Below are positions 15,713 to 24,581 of a stretch of 64,000 bases of DNA, in pieces. Below the pieces are notes generated by a model that searched no databases, was not told the origin of the DNA, and saw only the letters and a list, made by a program, of their open reading frames with translations. Both the position numbers and the translations under genes were made by a program. The stretch is from NCBI GenBank assembly GCA_029780695.1, contig JAKOYD010000130.1:1-64000 (forward strand), written 5' to 3'. Origin of the DNA: Pseudomonadota bacterium. GTDB lineage: Bacteria > Pseudomonadota > Gammaproteobacteria > Burkholderiales > Burkholderiaceae_C. The first letter of the stretch is position 1; every line of letters begins with the position of its first letter.

Positions 15713-16105
15713 ATGAACCTGATCCAGACCCTCGAAAAAGAGGAAATCGAGCGCCTCGGCAAGACCATCCCCGAGTTCGCCCCCGGTGACACCGTGATCG
15801 TGTCCGTCAACGTCGTCGAAGGCAGCCGCAAGCGCGTGCAGGCCTACGAAGGCGTGGTCATCGCCAAGCGCAACCGTGGCCTGAACAGCGGCTTCACCGT
15901 GCGCAAGATCTCCAGCGGCGAAGGCGTCGAGCGTACTTTCCAAACCTACAGCCCGCTGATCGCCAAGATCGAAGTCAAGCGCCGCGGCGACGTGCGCCGC
16001 GCCAAGCTGTACTACCTGCGCGGCCTGTCGGGCAAGAAGGCCCGCATCAAGGAAAAGCTGCCCGGCCGTGCCGTCAAGGCCGGTGCCGAGGCCGCCGCCG
16101 AATAA
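15713..16105 (+). CDS. rplS: 50S ribosomal protein L19
   Basis: The 130-residue protein has the full L19 sequence: [44 protein letters not shown] and [27 protein letters not shown]19 sits at the 30S-50S interface of the ribosome. The start is ATG 15713; an in-frame upstream start at 15686 would add nine residues not found in the family. A terminator follows at 16141. It usually follows trmD directly; here two genes intervene. Confidence 0.97.
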   Translation: MNLIQTLEKEEIERLGKTIPEFAPGDTVIVSVNVVEGSRKRVQAYEGVVIAKRNRGLNSGFTVRKISSGEGVERTFQTYSPLIAKIEVKRRGDVRRAKLYYLRGLSGKKARIKEKLPGRAVKAGAEAAAE

Positions 16106-16140
16106 GCTGGCGCCCGGCGGCAACCCCGCCTCACCGACCA

Positions 16141-16172
16141 ACCGCCTGTGGCCCGCGCCCAGGCGGTTTTTT
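16141..16172 (+). terminator. Rho-independent terminator after rplS
   Basis: ACCGCCTG pairs with CAGGCGGT around an 11-base GC-rich loop, followed by six T. It ends the rplS transcript 35 bases after the stop. Confidence 0.85.
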
Positions 16173-16234
16173 CATGGCCGGCGCGGGGTGCGCCGCCCGA
16201 CGCACAATCGCACCTTGCCCGACCTGCGCGCGCC

Positions 16235-16978
16235 ATGACTTCGTTCACCCCCCTGTCCAAGCTGCCTCACTTCAACCCGCGCGACGTGCCGGTCACGGCC
16301 GTCGATGCGCATCTGCCCGCCGTGCCTGCCGATCGCCTGACGCCGCAGGCGCTGCGCCAGCGCTTCGTGGCGCCGCCCGCGTGGCAGCCTGAGCTGCGGC
16401 AGGAGCCGCGCTTTGCCGACCGCGCGCCCGCGGCGGCGGCGGTGCTGGTGCCGCTGGTCGACCGGCCGGGCGGGCTGTCGGTGCTGCTGACCGAGCGCAC
16501 GGCGAACCTGTCGACGCATTCGGGCCAGGTGGCTTTTCCGGGCGGCAAGGTCGACCCGGAAGACCGCAGCGTGGTCGACGCCGCGCTGCGCGAGGCGCAG
16601 GAAGAAGTCGACCTGCCGCGCACGCACGTCGACGTGATCGGCCAGCTGCCGGTGTACGTGACCGGCACGCAGTTCATCGTCACGCCCGTGGTGGCGGTGG
16701 TGCGGCCGGGCTTTGTGCTGCGCCCCAACCCCGGCGAGGTGGCGCACGCGTTCGAGGTGCCGCTGGCCTTTTTGATGAACCCGGCGCACCACCAGCGTCA
16801 CCGTTTTGAATGGGACGGCCAGGTGCGCGAATGGTTCTCGATGCCTTACGTCGAGCGCGTGCGGGTCGAACCCGGCACGGGCGAATCGCCACCCACCCCC
16901 GACAGCGAAGTCGAACGCTTTATCTGGGGCGCCACGGCGGGCATGTTGCGTAACTTCTACAGATTCCTGTCGGCCTGA
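16235..16978 (+). CDS. NUDIX hydrolase, CoA pyrophosphatase-like
   Basis: The 247-residue protein has the NUDIX box GGKVDPEDRSVVDAALREAQEEVDL (G-x5-E-x7-R-E-x2-E-E variant, with the REAQEE core) preceded by SGQVAFPGG, the pattern of the CoA diphosphatase subgroup that cleaves CoA and acyl-CoA to phosphopantetheine. It starts at ATG 16235; the longer frame from 16148 begins inside the rplS terminator. It sits between rplS and a CobD-like gene, an order common in Comamonadaceae. Confidence 0.85.
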   Translation: MTSFTPLSKLPHFNPRDVPVTAVDAHLPAVPADRLTPQALRQRFVAPPAWQPELRQEPRFADRAPAAAAVLVPLVDRPGGLSVLLTERTANLSTHSGQVAFPGGKVDPEDRSVVDAALREAQEEVDLPRTHVDVIGQLPVYVTGTQFIVTPVVAVVRPGFVLRPNPGEVAHAFEVPLAFLMNPAHHQRHRFEWDGQVREWFSMPYVERVRVEPGTGESPPTPDSEVERFIWGATAGMLRNFYRFLSA

Positions 16979-17057
16979 AGTGGCGCGAAGGCCGGGTCCC
17001 GGCGGCTGACTATCATGGAGATGCCATGAAACCCTGCACCACATACAGCACTGAACG

Positions 17058-17174
17058 CGTTGGCCGAGTGGCCGCGGCGCAGGCCATGCGGGGACGCCAC
17101 GGAGCGGGCTCGGCCCGGCCGTCAGCGTCGTCCCCCAGGGGGGATGGCGGCCGCAGGCCGACTCAGGGGGGGTA
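17058..17174. repeat. GC-rich dispersed repeat (family A), copy 1
   Basis: A ~110-bp copy of a GC-rich palindromic repeat: GGCCGCGGCGCAGGCC, then paired GGC/GCC blocks, then CGTCGTCCCCCAGGGGGG, ending CTCAGGGGGGG. Related copies are at 18167, 25318, 30331, 33210, 44912, 48033 and 62903. Its terminal G run lies where a Shine-Dalgarno for the following gene (ATG 17183) is expected. Confidence 0.65.
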
Positions 17175-17182
17175 AATCCTTC

Positions 17183-18166
17183 ATGGCCTTCTTTGCAATT
17201 GCGATAGCACTGCTGCTCGAGCAGGTGCGCCCGCTGGCGGCCAATCATCCGGCGGCGGTCGGGCTGCGGCGCTGGTTGAGCGTGGTGGGCCGCAACGTCG
17301 ATGCGGGCGCGCCGCAGCACGGCTGGCTGGCCTGGATGCTGGCCGTGGGCGTGCCCACGCTGTGCGTGGCCGCGGTCAACGCGTTTCTCGGCTGGCTGGG
17401 CGGCTGGCCGCTGGTGCTGGTGTGGAACGTGGGCATGCTGTACCTGACCCTGGGTTTTCGGCAGTTCAGCCACCACTTCACGGGCATTCGCGATGCGCTG
17501 GAAGCCGGCGACGAGGACCGCGCGCGCACCCTGTTGGCGCAATGGCAGCAGGTGGACGCCAGCGCCGTGCCGCGCAGCGAAATCGTGCGCCACGTCATCG
17601 AGTATTCGGTGCTGGCCGCGCACCGCCACGTGTTCGGCGTGCTGGTGTGGTTCTGCATCGGCGCCGTGCTGGGCCTGGGGCCGGCGGGCGCGGTGTTCTA
17701 TCGCAACGCCGAATACGGCGCGCGCTACTGGCGCCGCCATTCGGAATCGGCCGAACACCCCACCAGCCCGGCGCTGCGCGCGGCGGCCGATACGGCCTGG
17801 CACCTTATCGACTGGCTGCCGTCCCGAGCGACGGCGCTGGGGTTTGCCATTGTTGGCAGCTTCGAGGAGGCCATCGACGTCTGGCGCAACCACGCCCTGC
17901 GCTTTGCCGACGCCAACGACGGCGTGATTCTGGCGGCCACGGCCGGCGCCATCGGCGTGCGGCTGGGCGGCGCGTCGCTGCGCCCGCTGTCGGCCGACGC
18001 CAGCGCCCAGCCCGCGCCGGCCCAGGGCGCCGCGTCGGCCGACGGCCTGCCTGGCGCGACGGCGCGCACGGCCCACTTCGGCCAGGTGGTCGGCCTGGTG
18101 TGGCGCACGGTGGCGCTGTGGCTGCTGCTGCTGGTGTTGCTGACGCTGGCGCATGTGCTCGGGTGA
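17183..18166 (+). CDS. CobD/CbiB-family integral membrane protein
   Basis: The 327-residue protein resembles CbiB/CobD (adenosylcobinamide-phosphate synthase) proteins: four or five hydrophobic segments, an FRQFSHHFTGIRDALEAGDEDRARTLLAQW region and EIVRHVIEYSVLAAHRHVFGVLVWF. In many betaproteobacteria a protein of this type sits after the L19/NUDIX genes without a cobalamin cluster, so true cobalamin synthesis is uncertain. The start ATG 17183 follows a G-rich stretch belonging to a dispersed repeat. The C-terminal ~90 residues include an Ala/Pro-rich loop and a final membrane segment. Confidence 0.75.
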   Translation: MAFFAIAIALLLEQVRPLAANHPAAVGLRRWLSVVGRNVDAGAPQHGWLAWMLAVGVPTLCVAAVNAFLGWLGGWPLVLVWNVGMLYLTLGFRQFSHHFTGIRDALEAGDEDRARTLLAQWQQVDASAVPRSEIVRHVIEYSVLAAHRHVFGVLVWFCIGAVLGLGPAGAVFYRNAEYGARYWRRHSESAEHPTSPALRAAADTAWHLIDWLPSRATALGFAIVGSFEEAIDVWRNHALRFADANDGVILAATAGAIGVRLGGASLRPLSADASAQPAPAQGAASADGLPGATARTAHFGQVVGLVWRTVALWLLLLVLLTLAHVLG

Positions 18167-18245
18167 CCCCCCTGTGTCGCCTGCCGCGCCTTTCCCCGAG
18201 CGGGACAACTCCAGCGGGTGGGGCAAAGGCTTTGCGCGGCGTTTA
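18167..18245. repeat. GC-rich dispersed repeat (family A), copy 2 (partial)
   Basis: CCCCCCTGTGTCGCCTGCCGCGCC then TTTCCCCGAGCGGGACAACTCC followed by a GGC/GCC-rich half. It is inverted relative to copy 1 and begins directly at the stop of the CobD-like gene. Confidence 0.55.
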
Positions 18246-18343
18246 CCGTGTGGCCGGCGCCGCGGCCGTTCGATCGGTGGTTCTGATGGAAATCGGCCTT
18301 CAGGGCCTGTTCATCGGGCGCGGGCAGCTATGGTTTTTAATGG

Positions 18344-18589
18344 TTGACGCGTGACGCGCTGATCGTGGATAACGTGGCTGACAGTGGCGTCGGCGCGGCG
18401 TTGCGCTGCACCATCCAGGACGAGGTTAATCCCGCCGAGGTGGCTTGTTTGCGACAGGCCTTGTTGCATGCCGGCTGCGGCCGCGCCAGCCTGGCCGACA
18501 CCGTGGGCTACGCCGATCCGGTCGGCGTGGCGGGCCGGCCTGCCCCACACGCTGCAGGCGGCATGAACCCTAATGCTATGAACCAATGA
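18344..18589 (+). pseudogene. Remnant of an HMG-CoA-lyase-like gene
   Basis: The translated stretch CTIQDEVNPAEVACLRQALLHAGCGRASLADTVGYADP matches the C-terminal half of HMGL-type lyases, where the S-L-A/G-D-T-x-G motif helps bind the metal ion. Only about 60 codons of similarity remain of a ~300-residue enzyme; the sequence before it is unrelated and the tail after GYADP is out of register (VGVAGRPAPHAAGG). It lies directly before a CaiB-type CoA-transferase, a frequent partner of such lyases. I infer gene decay by deletion. Confidence 0.6.
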
Positions 18590-19797
18590 GCAAACAACCC
18601 AATTCCATCAAGCGCCAGCGGCCTCTGGAAGGCCTGCGCGTCGTCGAATTCACGCATATGGTGATGGGCCCCACCTGCGGCCTGGTGCTGGCCGACCTGG
18701 GGGCCGAGGTGATCAAGGTCGAGCCGGTGGACGGCGACCGCACGCGGCACCTGCTGGGGTCGGGCGCGGGCTTCTTCCCCATGTTCAACCGCGGCAAGAA
18801 AAGCATCGCCATCGACCTGCACCAGCCCGAAGGCGCGGCCGTGGCGCGCCGGCTGGCGGCCAGCGCCGACGTGGTGACCGAGAACTTCAAGCCCGGCACG
18901 ATGAAGAAGTACGGGCTGGACTACGAAAGCCTGTCGCGGCAGAACGAGCGCCTGATTTACGTCAGCTGCAAGGGCTTTCTGCCCGGCCCGTACGAACACC
19001 GCACGGCGCTGGACGAAGTGGTGCAGATGATGGGCGGGCTGGCGTACATGACGGGCCGCCCGGGCGACCCATTGCGTGCCGGCACCAGCGTGAACGACAT
19101 CATGGGCGGCATGTTCGGCGCCATCGGCGCTTTAGGCGCGCTGGTGCAGCGCGGCATCACCGGCCGCGGGCAGGAAGTACAAAGCGCGCTGTTCGAAAAC
19201 AACGTGTTCCTGGTAGGCCAGCACATGATGCAGTACGCCATCACCGGCCAGCCCGCCGCGCCCATGCCGGACCGCATCAGCGCCTGGGCGGTGTACGACG
19301 TGTTTACCGTCAAGGACGGCGAGCAGATCTTTCTGGCCGCCGTGAGCGACGCGCAGTGGCGCACGTTCTGCGACGTGCTGGGTTTCAGCGACTTGCGCGA
19401 CCGGCCCGATTACGCCACCAACAACGACCGTGTGCGAGCGCGGCCCACCCTGCTGGCGTTGCTGCGCGAGCGGCTGTCGACGCGCAGCGCGGCCGATCTG
19501 GCGGCGCTGTTCGAGCAGGCGGGCCTGCCGTTTGCGCCGATCCGCAAGCCCGAGGAACTGTACGACGACGAACACCTGCGGGTGACCGGCGGGCTGGCGG
19601 AGGTCACCCTCACCGACGGCGCGCGCGCCGGCCAGACGGCGCAGACCACGCTGCTGCCGTTCACGATGGACGGCCAGCGGCTTGGCGCCGGCACGCAGCC
19701 ACCCGCGATGGGGCGCGATACCGATGCCTTGCTGGCCGCCGTGGGCTGCACGCCAGCGGAGATCGCGGCATTGCGGGCGGCGCATGCCGTGGCGTGA
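18586..19797 (+). CDS. CaiB/BaiF family CoA-transferase
   Basis: The 403-residue protein is a class III (formyl-CoA/carnitine type) CoA-transferase. It shows the N-terminal LRVVEFTHMVMGPTCGLVLADLGAEVIKVEPVDGDRTR, the GFFPMFNRGKKSIAIDL segment, and DEVVQMMGGLAYMTGRPGDP, where the catalytic Asp of the family is expected near the start of that segment. Substrate acyl groups are not predictable. The start ATG 18586 overlaps the end of the HMG-CoA-lyase-like remnant, which was probably its original operon partner. Confidence 0.88.
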   Translation: MSKQPNSIKRQRPLEGLRVVEFTHMVMGPTCGLVLADLGAEVIKVEPVDGDRTRHLLGSGAGFFPMFNRGKKSIAIDLHQPEGAAVARRLAASADVVTENFKPGTMKKYGLDYESLSRQNERLIYVSCKGFLPGPYEHRTALDEVVQMMGGLAYMTGRPGDPLRAGTSVNDIMGGMFGAIGALGALVQRGITGRGQEVQSALFENNVFLVGQHMMQYAITGQPAAPMPDRISAWAVYDVFTVKDGEQIFLAAVSDAQWRTFCDVLGFSDLRDRPDYATNNDRVRARPTLLALLRERLSTRSAADLAALFEQAGLPFAPIRKPEELYDDEHLRVTGGLAEVTLTDGARAGQTAQTTLLPFTMDGQRLGAGTQPPAMGRDTDALLAAVGCTPAEIAALRAAHAVA

Positions 19798-19827
19798 TAC
19801 GACAGTGCGGTCAAAGCGAAAAGAGCC

Positions 19828-19920
19828 GGTCGGGCTGAGCCTGTCGAAGCCGCAGACAGCGCATGGACTTTGACAAGCCTGTCATGAGCGAAGTCGAATG
19901 GCTTGGTGCGAACGGCGTCT
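19828..19920. repeat. Dispersed repeat with GCTGAGCCTGTCGAAG core (family D)
   Basis: CGGGCTGAGCCTGTCGAAGC is followed about 45 bases on by a degenerate inverted arm (CGAAGTCGAATGGC, then GCGAACGGCG). A clearer copy is at 56688-56759 downstream of rpoD. Such cores are widespread in proteobacterial intergenic DNA. Confidence 0.5.
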
Positions 19921-20416
19921 AAACATTCGAACGCCAATGGGCGTGGGCTGCAATCAATTGCTATTGATATGAGAGCTGGTGGTGTTTGCCTGATGGCGGC
20001 GGCGACGCTTTTTGACTGGATTTGATCACCAGATGCATTCACCGCGACTTGTGATGACCCCTGTCTGCCTGCTCTTGCGCTGCGGCACGCTTCACCCATT
20101 GGCGCCGCAGGCCTGGCTGCGCTCGATCCCGGCGTGCGGGCGCAGGGCCGAACAGGTGCGGCGCATCCATCAGGCCTTTTTTGCCAGCGCGTTTGCCACG
20201 GCCGACGTGCGCGAAGCCACGGACAGGCACGGCAACATCCTCGTGCTGAGCACGCCCGAGCAGGCGCGGACCCATTGCAAGAGCGACCTGGGCACGTAAA
20301 CCGCCATCGTCAAGCGCGCCGGCGTGACGCCGCCATAGTCGCTTCGCCACACCGTTGCTAGGGGTAATTCCCAAGCGATCCGGGGCTGGATAGGCGTGCC
20401 CGCGCCCGTAGAATCA

Positions 20417-20440
20417 TTAGCCGACCGATCGGTCAGTTAA
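20417..20440. promoter_or_regulatory. TetR-type operator upstream of the ABC importer
   Basis: TTAGCCGACCGATCGGTCAGTTAA contains a perfect 12-base palindrome GACCGATCGGTC with near-symmetric flanks, a form typical of TetR/AcrR-family operators controlling acyl-CoA and aromatic catabolism. It lies about 60 bases before the substrate-binding protein gene. The repressor gene is not in the window. Confidence 0.55.
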
Positions 20441-20499
20441 TGAAACTGGGCACGATCGGGCAAGTCTGTTCACACATCCGCATCAGGTAGGAGACCTCC

Positions 20500-21654
20500 A
20501 TGCAATTGAAGAAGCTGGCGTTGCTGTGCATCGCCTCCGTTGGTATTTGCGCCCCCGTCTGGGCCGACATCAACGTGGGCGTCACGGTGTCGTCCACCGG
20601 CCCCGCGGCATCGCTGGGCATTCCCGAGCGCAACACCATCGCACTGCTGCCCACCAGCATCGGCGGCCAGAAGGTCAATTACATCGTGCTGGATGACGCG
20701 TCGGACACCACCCAGGCCGTCACCAATACGCGCAAGCTGATTTCAGAGCGCAACGTCGACATGGTGCTGGGCTCGTCCACCACGCCGGCGTCGCTGGCCA
20801 TGATCGACGTGGTGTCGGAGGCGCAGACGCCGATGATTTCACTGGGCGCGTCGGCCGCCATCGTGGAGCCGCAGGACGGCAAGAAGCGCTGGGTGTTCAA
20901 GACGCCGCAGAACGACATCATGATGGCGCTGGCCATTGCCGAGCACATGGCGGCCAATGGGGTCAAGACAGCGGCCTATGTCGGCTTTTCCGACGCGTAT
21001 GGCGAAGGCTGGGCGAAGGAGTTTTCCAAGGCGCTGGATCTGAAGAAGATCAAGCTGGTGGCCAACGAGCGCTTTTCGCGCACCGACACCAGCGTGACCG
21101 GCCAGGTGCTGAAGATCATGGGCGCCAAGCCCGACGCGGTGCTGGTCGGCGGTTCCGGCACGCCGGCGGCGCTGCCGCAAAAGACGCTCAAGGAGCGCGG
21201 CTACACCGGCAAGTACTACCAGACGCACGGCGTGGCCAACGCCGACTTCCTGCGCGTGGGCGGCAAGGACGTCGAGGGCACCTTCCTGCCGGCCGGCCCG
21301 GTGCTGGTGGCTGACCAGCTGCCGGCCACCAACCCGGTGCGCAAGTCGGCGCTGGAGTACATCCAGGCCTACGAGGGTGCCCACGGCAAGGGCGGCGTCA
21401 GCACCTTTGGCGGCCACGCCTGGGATGCGGGCCAGGTGCTGAAGGCGGCCATTCCGGTGGCGCTGAAAGCGGCTCAGCCCGGCACGCCGCAGTTCCGCGT
21501 GGCGCTGCGCGACGCCATGGAAAAAGTGCACGAAGTGCCGGGCGCGCACGGCATCTTCAACATGTCGCCGACCGATCACTTGGGGCTTGACCAGCGCGCG
21601 CGCGTGATGGTCAAGATCGAAAACGGCCGCTGGAAATACCAGGAAAGCAAGTAA
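20500..21654 (+). CDS. ABC transporter substrate-binding protein, branched-chain amino acid/aromatic acid type
   Basis: The 384-residue protein has a signal peptide (about residues 1-22, ending VWA) and the Peripla_BP_6 fold: INVGVTVSSTGPAASLGIPERN, LDDASDTTQAVTNTRKLI, VDMVLGSSTTPASLAMIDV and MISLGASAAIV. It is the periplasmic receptor for the importer encoded directly downstream. Members of this family bind branched-chain amino acids, but in Burkholderiales many bind benzoate or other aromatic acids. The BoxD/PaaZ-type dehydrogenase gene downstream favours an aromatic ligand; this is inference. GGAGA precedes the ATG. Confidence 0.9.
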   Translation: MQLKKLALLCIASVGICAPVWADINVGVTVSSTGPAASLGIPERNTIALLPTSIGGQKVNYIVLDDASDTTQAVTNTRKLISERNVDMVLGSSTTPASLAMIDVVSEAQTPMISLGASAAIVEPQDGKKRWVFKTPQNDIMMALAIAEHMAANGVKTAAYVGFSDAYGEGWAKEFSKALDLKKIKLVANERFSRTDTSVTGQVLKIMGAKPDAVLVGGSGTPAALPQKTLKERGYTGKYYQTHGVANADFLRVGGKDVEGTFLPAGPVLVADQLPATNPVRKSALEYIQAYEGAHGKGGVSTFGGHAWDAGQVLKAAIPVALKAAQPGTPQFRVALRDAMEKVHEVPGAHGIFNMSPTDHLGLDQRARVMVKIENGRWKYQESK

Positions 21655-21744
21655 GCTACAGGCTTCAAGAGGAAGGGGTGCGGCGGCAGCGCCGTCGCAC
21701 GGGTTTCATTACATCGACAGCGCCGATCACACGGCCCGGCTCGC

Positions 21745-22773
21745 ATGGATCTACAAATCGCCCTGTTGCTGGTGCAGGACGGCATCGTCAACGGCGCCAT
21801 CTACGCGCTGATGGCGCTGGCCCTGGTGCTGGTGTTTTCGGTGACGCGCGTCATCTTCATCCCGCAGGGCGAATTCGTCGCCTACGCGGCGCTGGCCATG
21901 GCCGCCCTGCAGTCGGGCAAGCCACCCGCGGTGCTGTGGATGCTGCTGGCGCTGGCGGCGCTGACCCTGCTGGTCGAGGCAGTGCGCCAGGCGCGCGGCG
22001 CCGAAGTCGACTGGAAGGGCACGGTCGTCTGGGCCGTGCTGCTGCCCGCGCTGGCGGCGCTGATGCTGCTGGTGGTTCAGCCGCAGTCCATGCTGCTGCA
22101 GGTGCTGTCGGTGCTGTTGCTTGTGGTGCCGATGGGGCCGCTGGTGTATCGGCTGGTCTATCGTCCGTTGGCGCACGCCACGGTGCTGATCCTGCTCATC
22201 GTGTCGGTGGCGCTGCACCTGGTGATGGTGGGGCTGGGGCTGTTCTTCTTCGGCGCCGAGGGCTCGCGCACGGCGGCGTTCTCTGAAGCGCGCTGGGACG
22301 TGGGCGGCATGACGATCAGCGGGCAATCGCTGGTCATCCTGGGTGTGACGGCGCTGCTGGTGGTGGCCATGTTCTTCTTCTTCGAACGCTCCATCGTCGG
22401 CAAGGCGCTGCGGGCCACGGCGATCAACCGCGTGGGCGCTCGGCTGATGGGCATTCCCACTTCGCTGTCGGGCGATCTCAGCTTTGCGCTGGCGGCCCTG
22501 ATCGGCGCCGTGTCCGGCCTGCTGATCGCGCCCGTGACCACTATTTACTACGACACCGGCTTTCTGATCGGCCTGAAAGGCTTCGTCGCCGCCATCGTGG
22601 GCGGGTTGGGCAGCTACCCGCTGGCCCTGGCCGGCGCTCTGCTGGTGGGGCTGCTGGAGTCGTTCTCGTCCTTTTGGGCCAGTGCGTTCAAGGAAGTCAT
22701 CGTGTTCACGTTGATCATTCCGGTGCTGTGGTGGCGTTCGCTGAACACGCACCATGTGGAGGACGAGGAATGA
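21745..22773 (+). CDS. livH: ABC transporter permease, LivH type
   Basis: The 342-residue membrane protein has the LivH signature: QDGIVNGAIYALMALALVLVFSVTRVIFIPQGEFVAYAAL at the start and GKALRATAINRVGARLMGIP in the cytoplasmic coupling loop, with about eight hydrophobic segments. It forms half of the membrane channel. A middle segment (about residues 75-125) is longer than in E. coli LivH. The stop overlaps the next gene's ATG (GAATGA), so the genes are translationally coupled. Confidence 0.9.
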   Translation: MDLQIALLLVQDGIVNGAIYALMALALVLVFSVTRVIFIPQGEFVAYAALAMAALQSGKPPAVLWMLLALAALTLLVEAVRQARGAEVDWKGTVVWAVLLPALAALMLLVVQPQSMLLQVLSVLLLVVPMGPLVYRLVYRPLAHATVLILLIVSVALHLVMVGLGLFFFGAEGSRTAAFSEARWDVGGMTISGQSLVILGVTALLVVAMFFFFERSIVGKALRATAINRVGARLMGIPTSLSGDLSFALAALIGAVSGLLIAPVTTIYYDTGFLIGLKGFVAAIVGGLGSYPLALAGALLVGLLESFSSFWASAFKEVIVFTLIIPVLWWRSLNTHHVEDEE

Positions 22774-24581
22774 AGCCGCTTCATCTCGTCATTGGCTTCA
22801 TCGCGCTGCTGGCGGCGGTGTGGGGGTATCTGCCGCCATTTACCGTCACGCTGCTGTGCTACATCGGCCTGTACTCGATGGTCGCCGTGGGCCTGGTCAT
22901 GTTGACCGGCGTGGGTGGCATGACCTCGTTCGGGCAGGCTGCTTTCGTCGGCCTGGGTGCCTACGCCACGGCGTGGATCTGCACCTCGCCCCAGGCGGCC
23001 GAACTGCTGGGCGCGCTGCCCAAGGGCGCCTACCCCTGGGTTGGGCTGCTGCTGGGGCTGGCCGTGACGGCGCTGGTGGCCTGGGTGCTGGGCGCGGTCA
23101 CGCTGCGCCTGTCGGGCCACTACTTGCCGCTGGGCACCATCGCCTGGGGCCTGAGCCTGTATTACGTGTTCGGCAACCTGCAGTCGCTGGGCGGTTTTAC
23201 CGGTTTGTCCGGCATTCCGCCGCTCGAACTGTTCGGCCTGTCGCTGGCCTCGCCGCGCGTGCTGGGCGTGGTGATCTGGGCGCTGCTGCTGCTGGCCATC
23301 TGGGCGCTGCACAACCTGCTGGATTCGCGCGAGGGCCGGGCTATCCGCGCCCTCAAGACGGGCCGTCTGATGGCCGAATCGATGGGCGTGGACACGGCCC
23401 AGCAGCGCATCAAGCTGTTCGTGCTGGCCGCGCTGCTGGCGGCGGTTTCGGGCTGGCTGTACGCGCATATGCAGCGCTTCGTCAACCCGACGCCTTTCAA
23501 CCTCAACATCGGCATCGAATACCTGTTCATGGCCGTGGTGGGTGGCTCGGGCCACCTGTGGGGCGCGGTGCTGGGTGCCACGCTGATCACCCTGCTCAAG
23601 GAACAACTGCAGGACTGGCTGCCGCGCCTGCTGGGCACCACCGGCAACTTCGAAATCGTGGTGTTCGGCCTGCTGATGCTGCTGGTGCTGCAGCGTGCTT
23701 CGACCGGCCTGTGGCCGCTGCTGGCCAACGCCACGCGCAGCTGGCTGCGGCCAGACGCGCCGGCGCGCCAGCCGGTCGGCGGAGCGGCGCAACTCGACCA
23801 GCGCCAGCTGCCCCCGGCGGGCCAGCAAGTGCTGGAGGCGCGCAAGGTCACCAAGCGCTTTGCCGGCCTGGTGGCCAACAACGCCGTCGACATGGACGTG
23901 CGCGCCAGTGAGGTGCACGCACTGATCGGCCCTAACGGCGCGGGCAAGAGCACGTTCTTCAACATGATTTCCGGCGTGGACGACCCCACCGAAGGCCAGG
24001 TGCGCCTGATGGGGCAGGACATGCGCGGCAAGCCCTCGCGCGCCTTCGCGGCGCTGGGGCTGGGCCGCACCTTCCAGCACGTGCGCCTGCTGGGCGAGCG
24101 CAGCGTGCTCGACAACGTGGCCTTGGGCGCGCACCGCCGCGGCCACAAGGGCTGGGTGGCCAGCATGTTGCGTCTGGACCGCGGCGAGGAAGCCGCCGTG
24201 TTGGCCGAAGCCATGCGCCAAATCGAGCGCTGCGGCCTGGCCGAGGTAGCGCACACGCCCGCCGCTTCGCTGCCGCTCGGGCAGCAGCGCATCGTCGAAA
24301 TCGCGCGGGCCCTGGCCGGCCAGCCGGCCATCCTGCTGCTGGACGAGCCCGCTGCCGGCCTGCGCCACCTGGAAAAGCAGAGCCTGGCCGCACTGTTGAC
24401 CCAACTGCGCGCCGAGGGCCTGGCCATCCTGGTGGTGGAGCACGACATGGAATTCGTCATGAACCTCGCCGACCGCATCACCGTGCTGGAGTTCGGCACC
24501 GTCATCGCGCACGGCACGCCGGCCGAAGTGCAGGCCGATCCGCGCGTCATCGCGGCCTATCTCGGGGGGGACATGCTGTGA
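22770..24581 (+). CDS. Fused LivM permease - LivG ATPase of an ABC importer
   Basis: This 603-residue protein joins two usually separate subunits. Residues 1-320 are a LivM-type permease (SMVAVGLVMLTGVGGMTSFGQAAFVGLGAYATAW, RAIRALKTGRLMAESMGVD). Residues 355-603 are a LivG-type ATPase with Walker A GPNGAGKST, a signature motif LPLGQQR and Walker B ILLLDEPAAGL followed by VVEHDMEFV. A ~35-residue Pro/Gln/Ala-rich linker lies between. The start ATG 22770 overlaps livH; the stop overlaps the next gene. The fusion fixes one ATPase per permease subunit. Confidence 0.9.
   Translation: MKPLHLVIGFIALLAAVWGYLPPFTVTLLCYIGLYSMVAVGLVMLTGVGGMTSFGQAAFVGLGAYATAWICTSPQAAELLGALPKGAYPWVGLLLGLAVTALVAWVLGAVTLRLSGHYLPLGTIAWGLSLYYVFGNLQSLGGFTGLSGIPPLELFGLSLASPRVLGVVIWALLLLAIWALHNLLDSREGRAIRALKTGRLMAESMGVDTAQQRIKLFVLAALLAAVSGWLYAHMQRFVNPTPFNLNIGIEYLFMAVVGGSGHLWGAVLGATLITLLKEQLQDWLPRLLGTTGNFEIVVFGLLMLLVLQRASTGLWPLLANATRSWLRPDAPARQPVGGAAQLDQRQLPPAGQQVLEARKVTKRFAGLVANNAVDMDVRASEVHALIGPNGAGKSTFFNMISGVDDPTEGQVRLMGQDMRGKPSRAFAALGLGRTFQHVRLLGERSVLDNVALGAHRRGHKGWVASMLRLDRGEEAAVLAEAMRQIERCGLAEVAHTPAASLPLGQQRIVEIARALAGQPAILLLDEPAAGLRHLEKQSLAALLTQLRAEGLAILVVEHDMEFVMNLADRITVLEFGTVIAHGTPAEVQADPRVIAAYLGGDML

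Larger units (their letters stand above)
19798..20499. other. Gene-poor stretch with repeats and a TetR-type operator
   Basis: About 700 bases. It contains a GCTGAGCCTGTCGAAG-type repeat (19828-19920), a degraded copy of an AT-containing repeat (TTGCTATTGATATGAGAGCTGG, around 19955-20030), and the palindrome at 20417-20440. A plus-strand frame at 20012-20299 encodes 95 residues with no recognisable family; I do not support it as a gene. Confidence 0.5.

Noticed and set aside
20012-20299. 95-residue plus-strand frame
   Set aside because: No recognisable family and repeat-derived start; kept only as a note.
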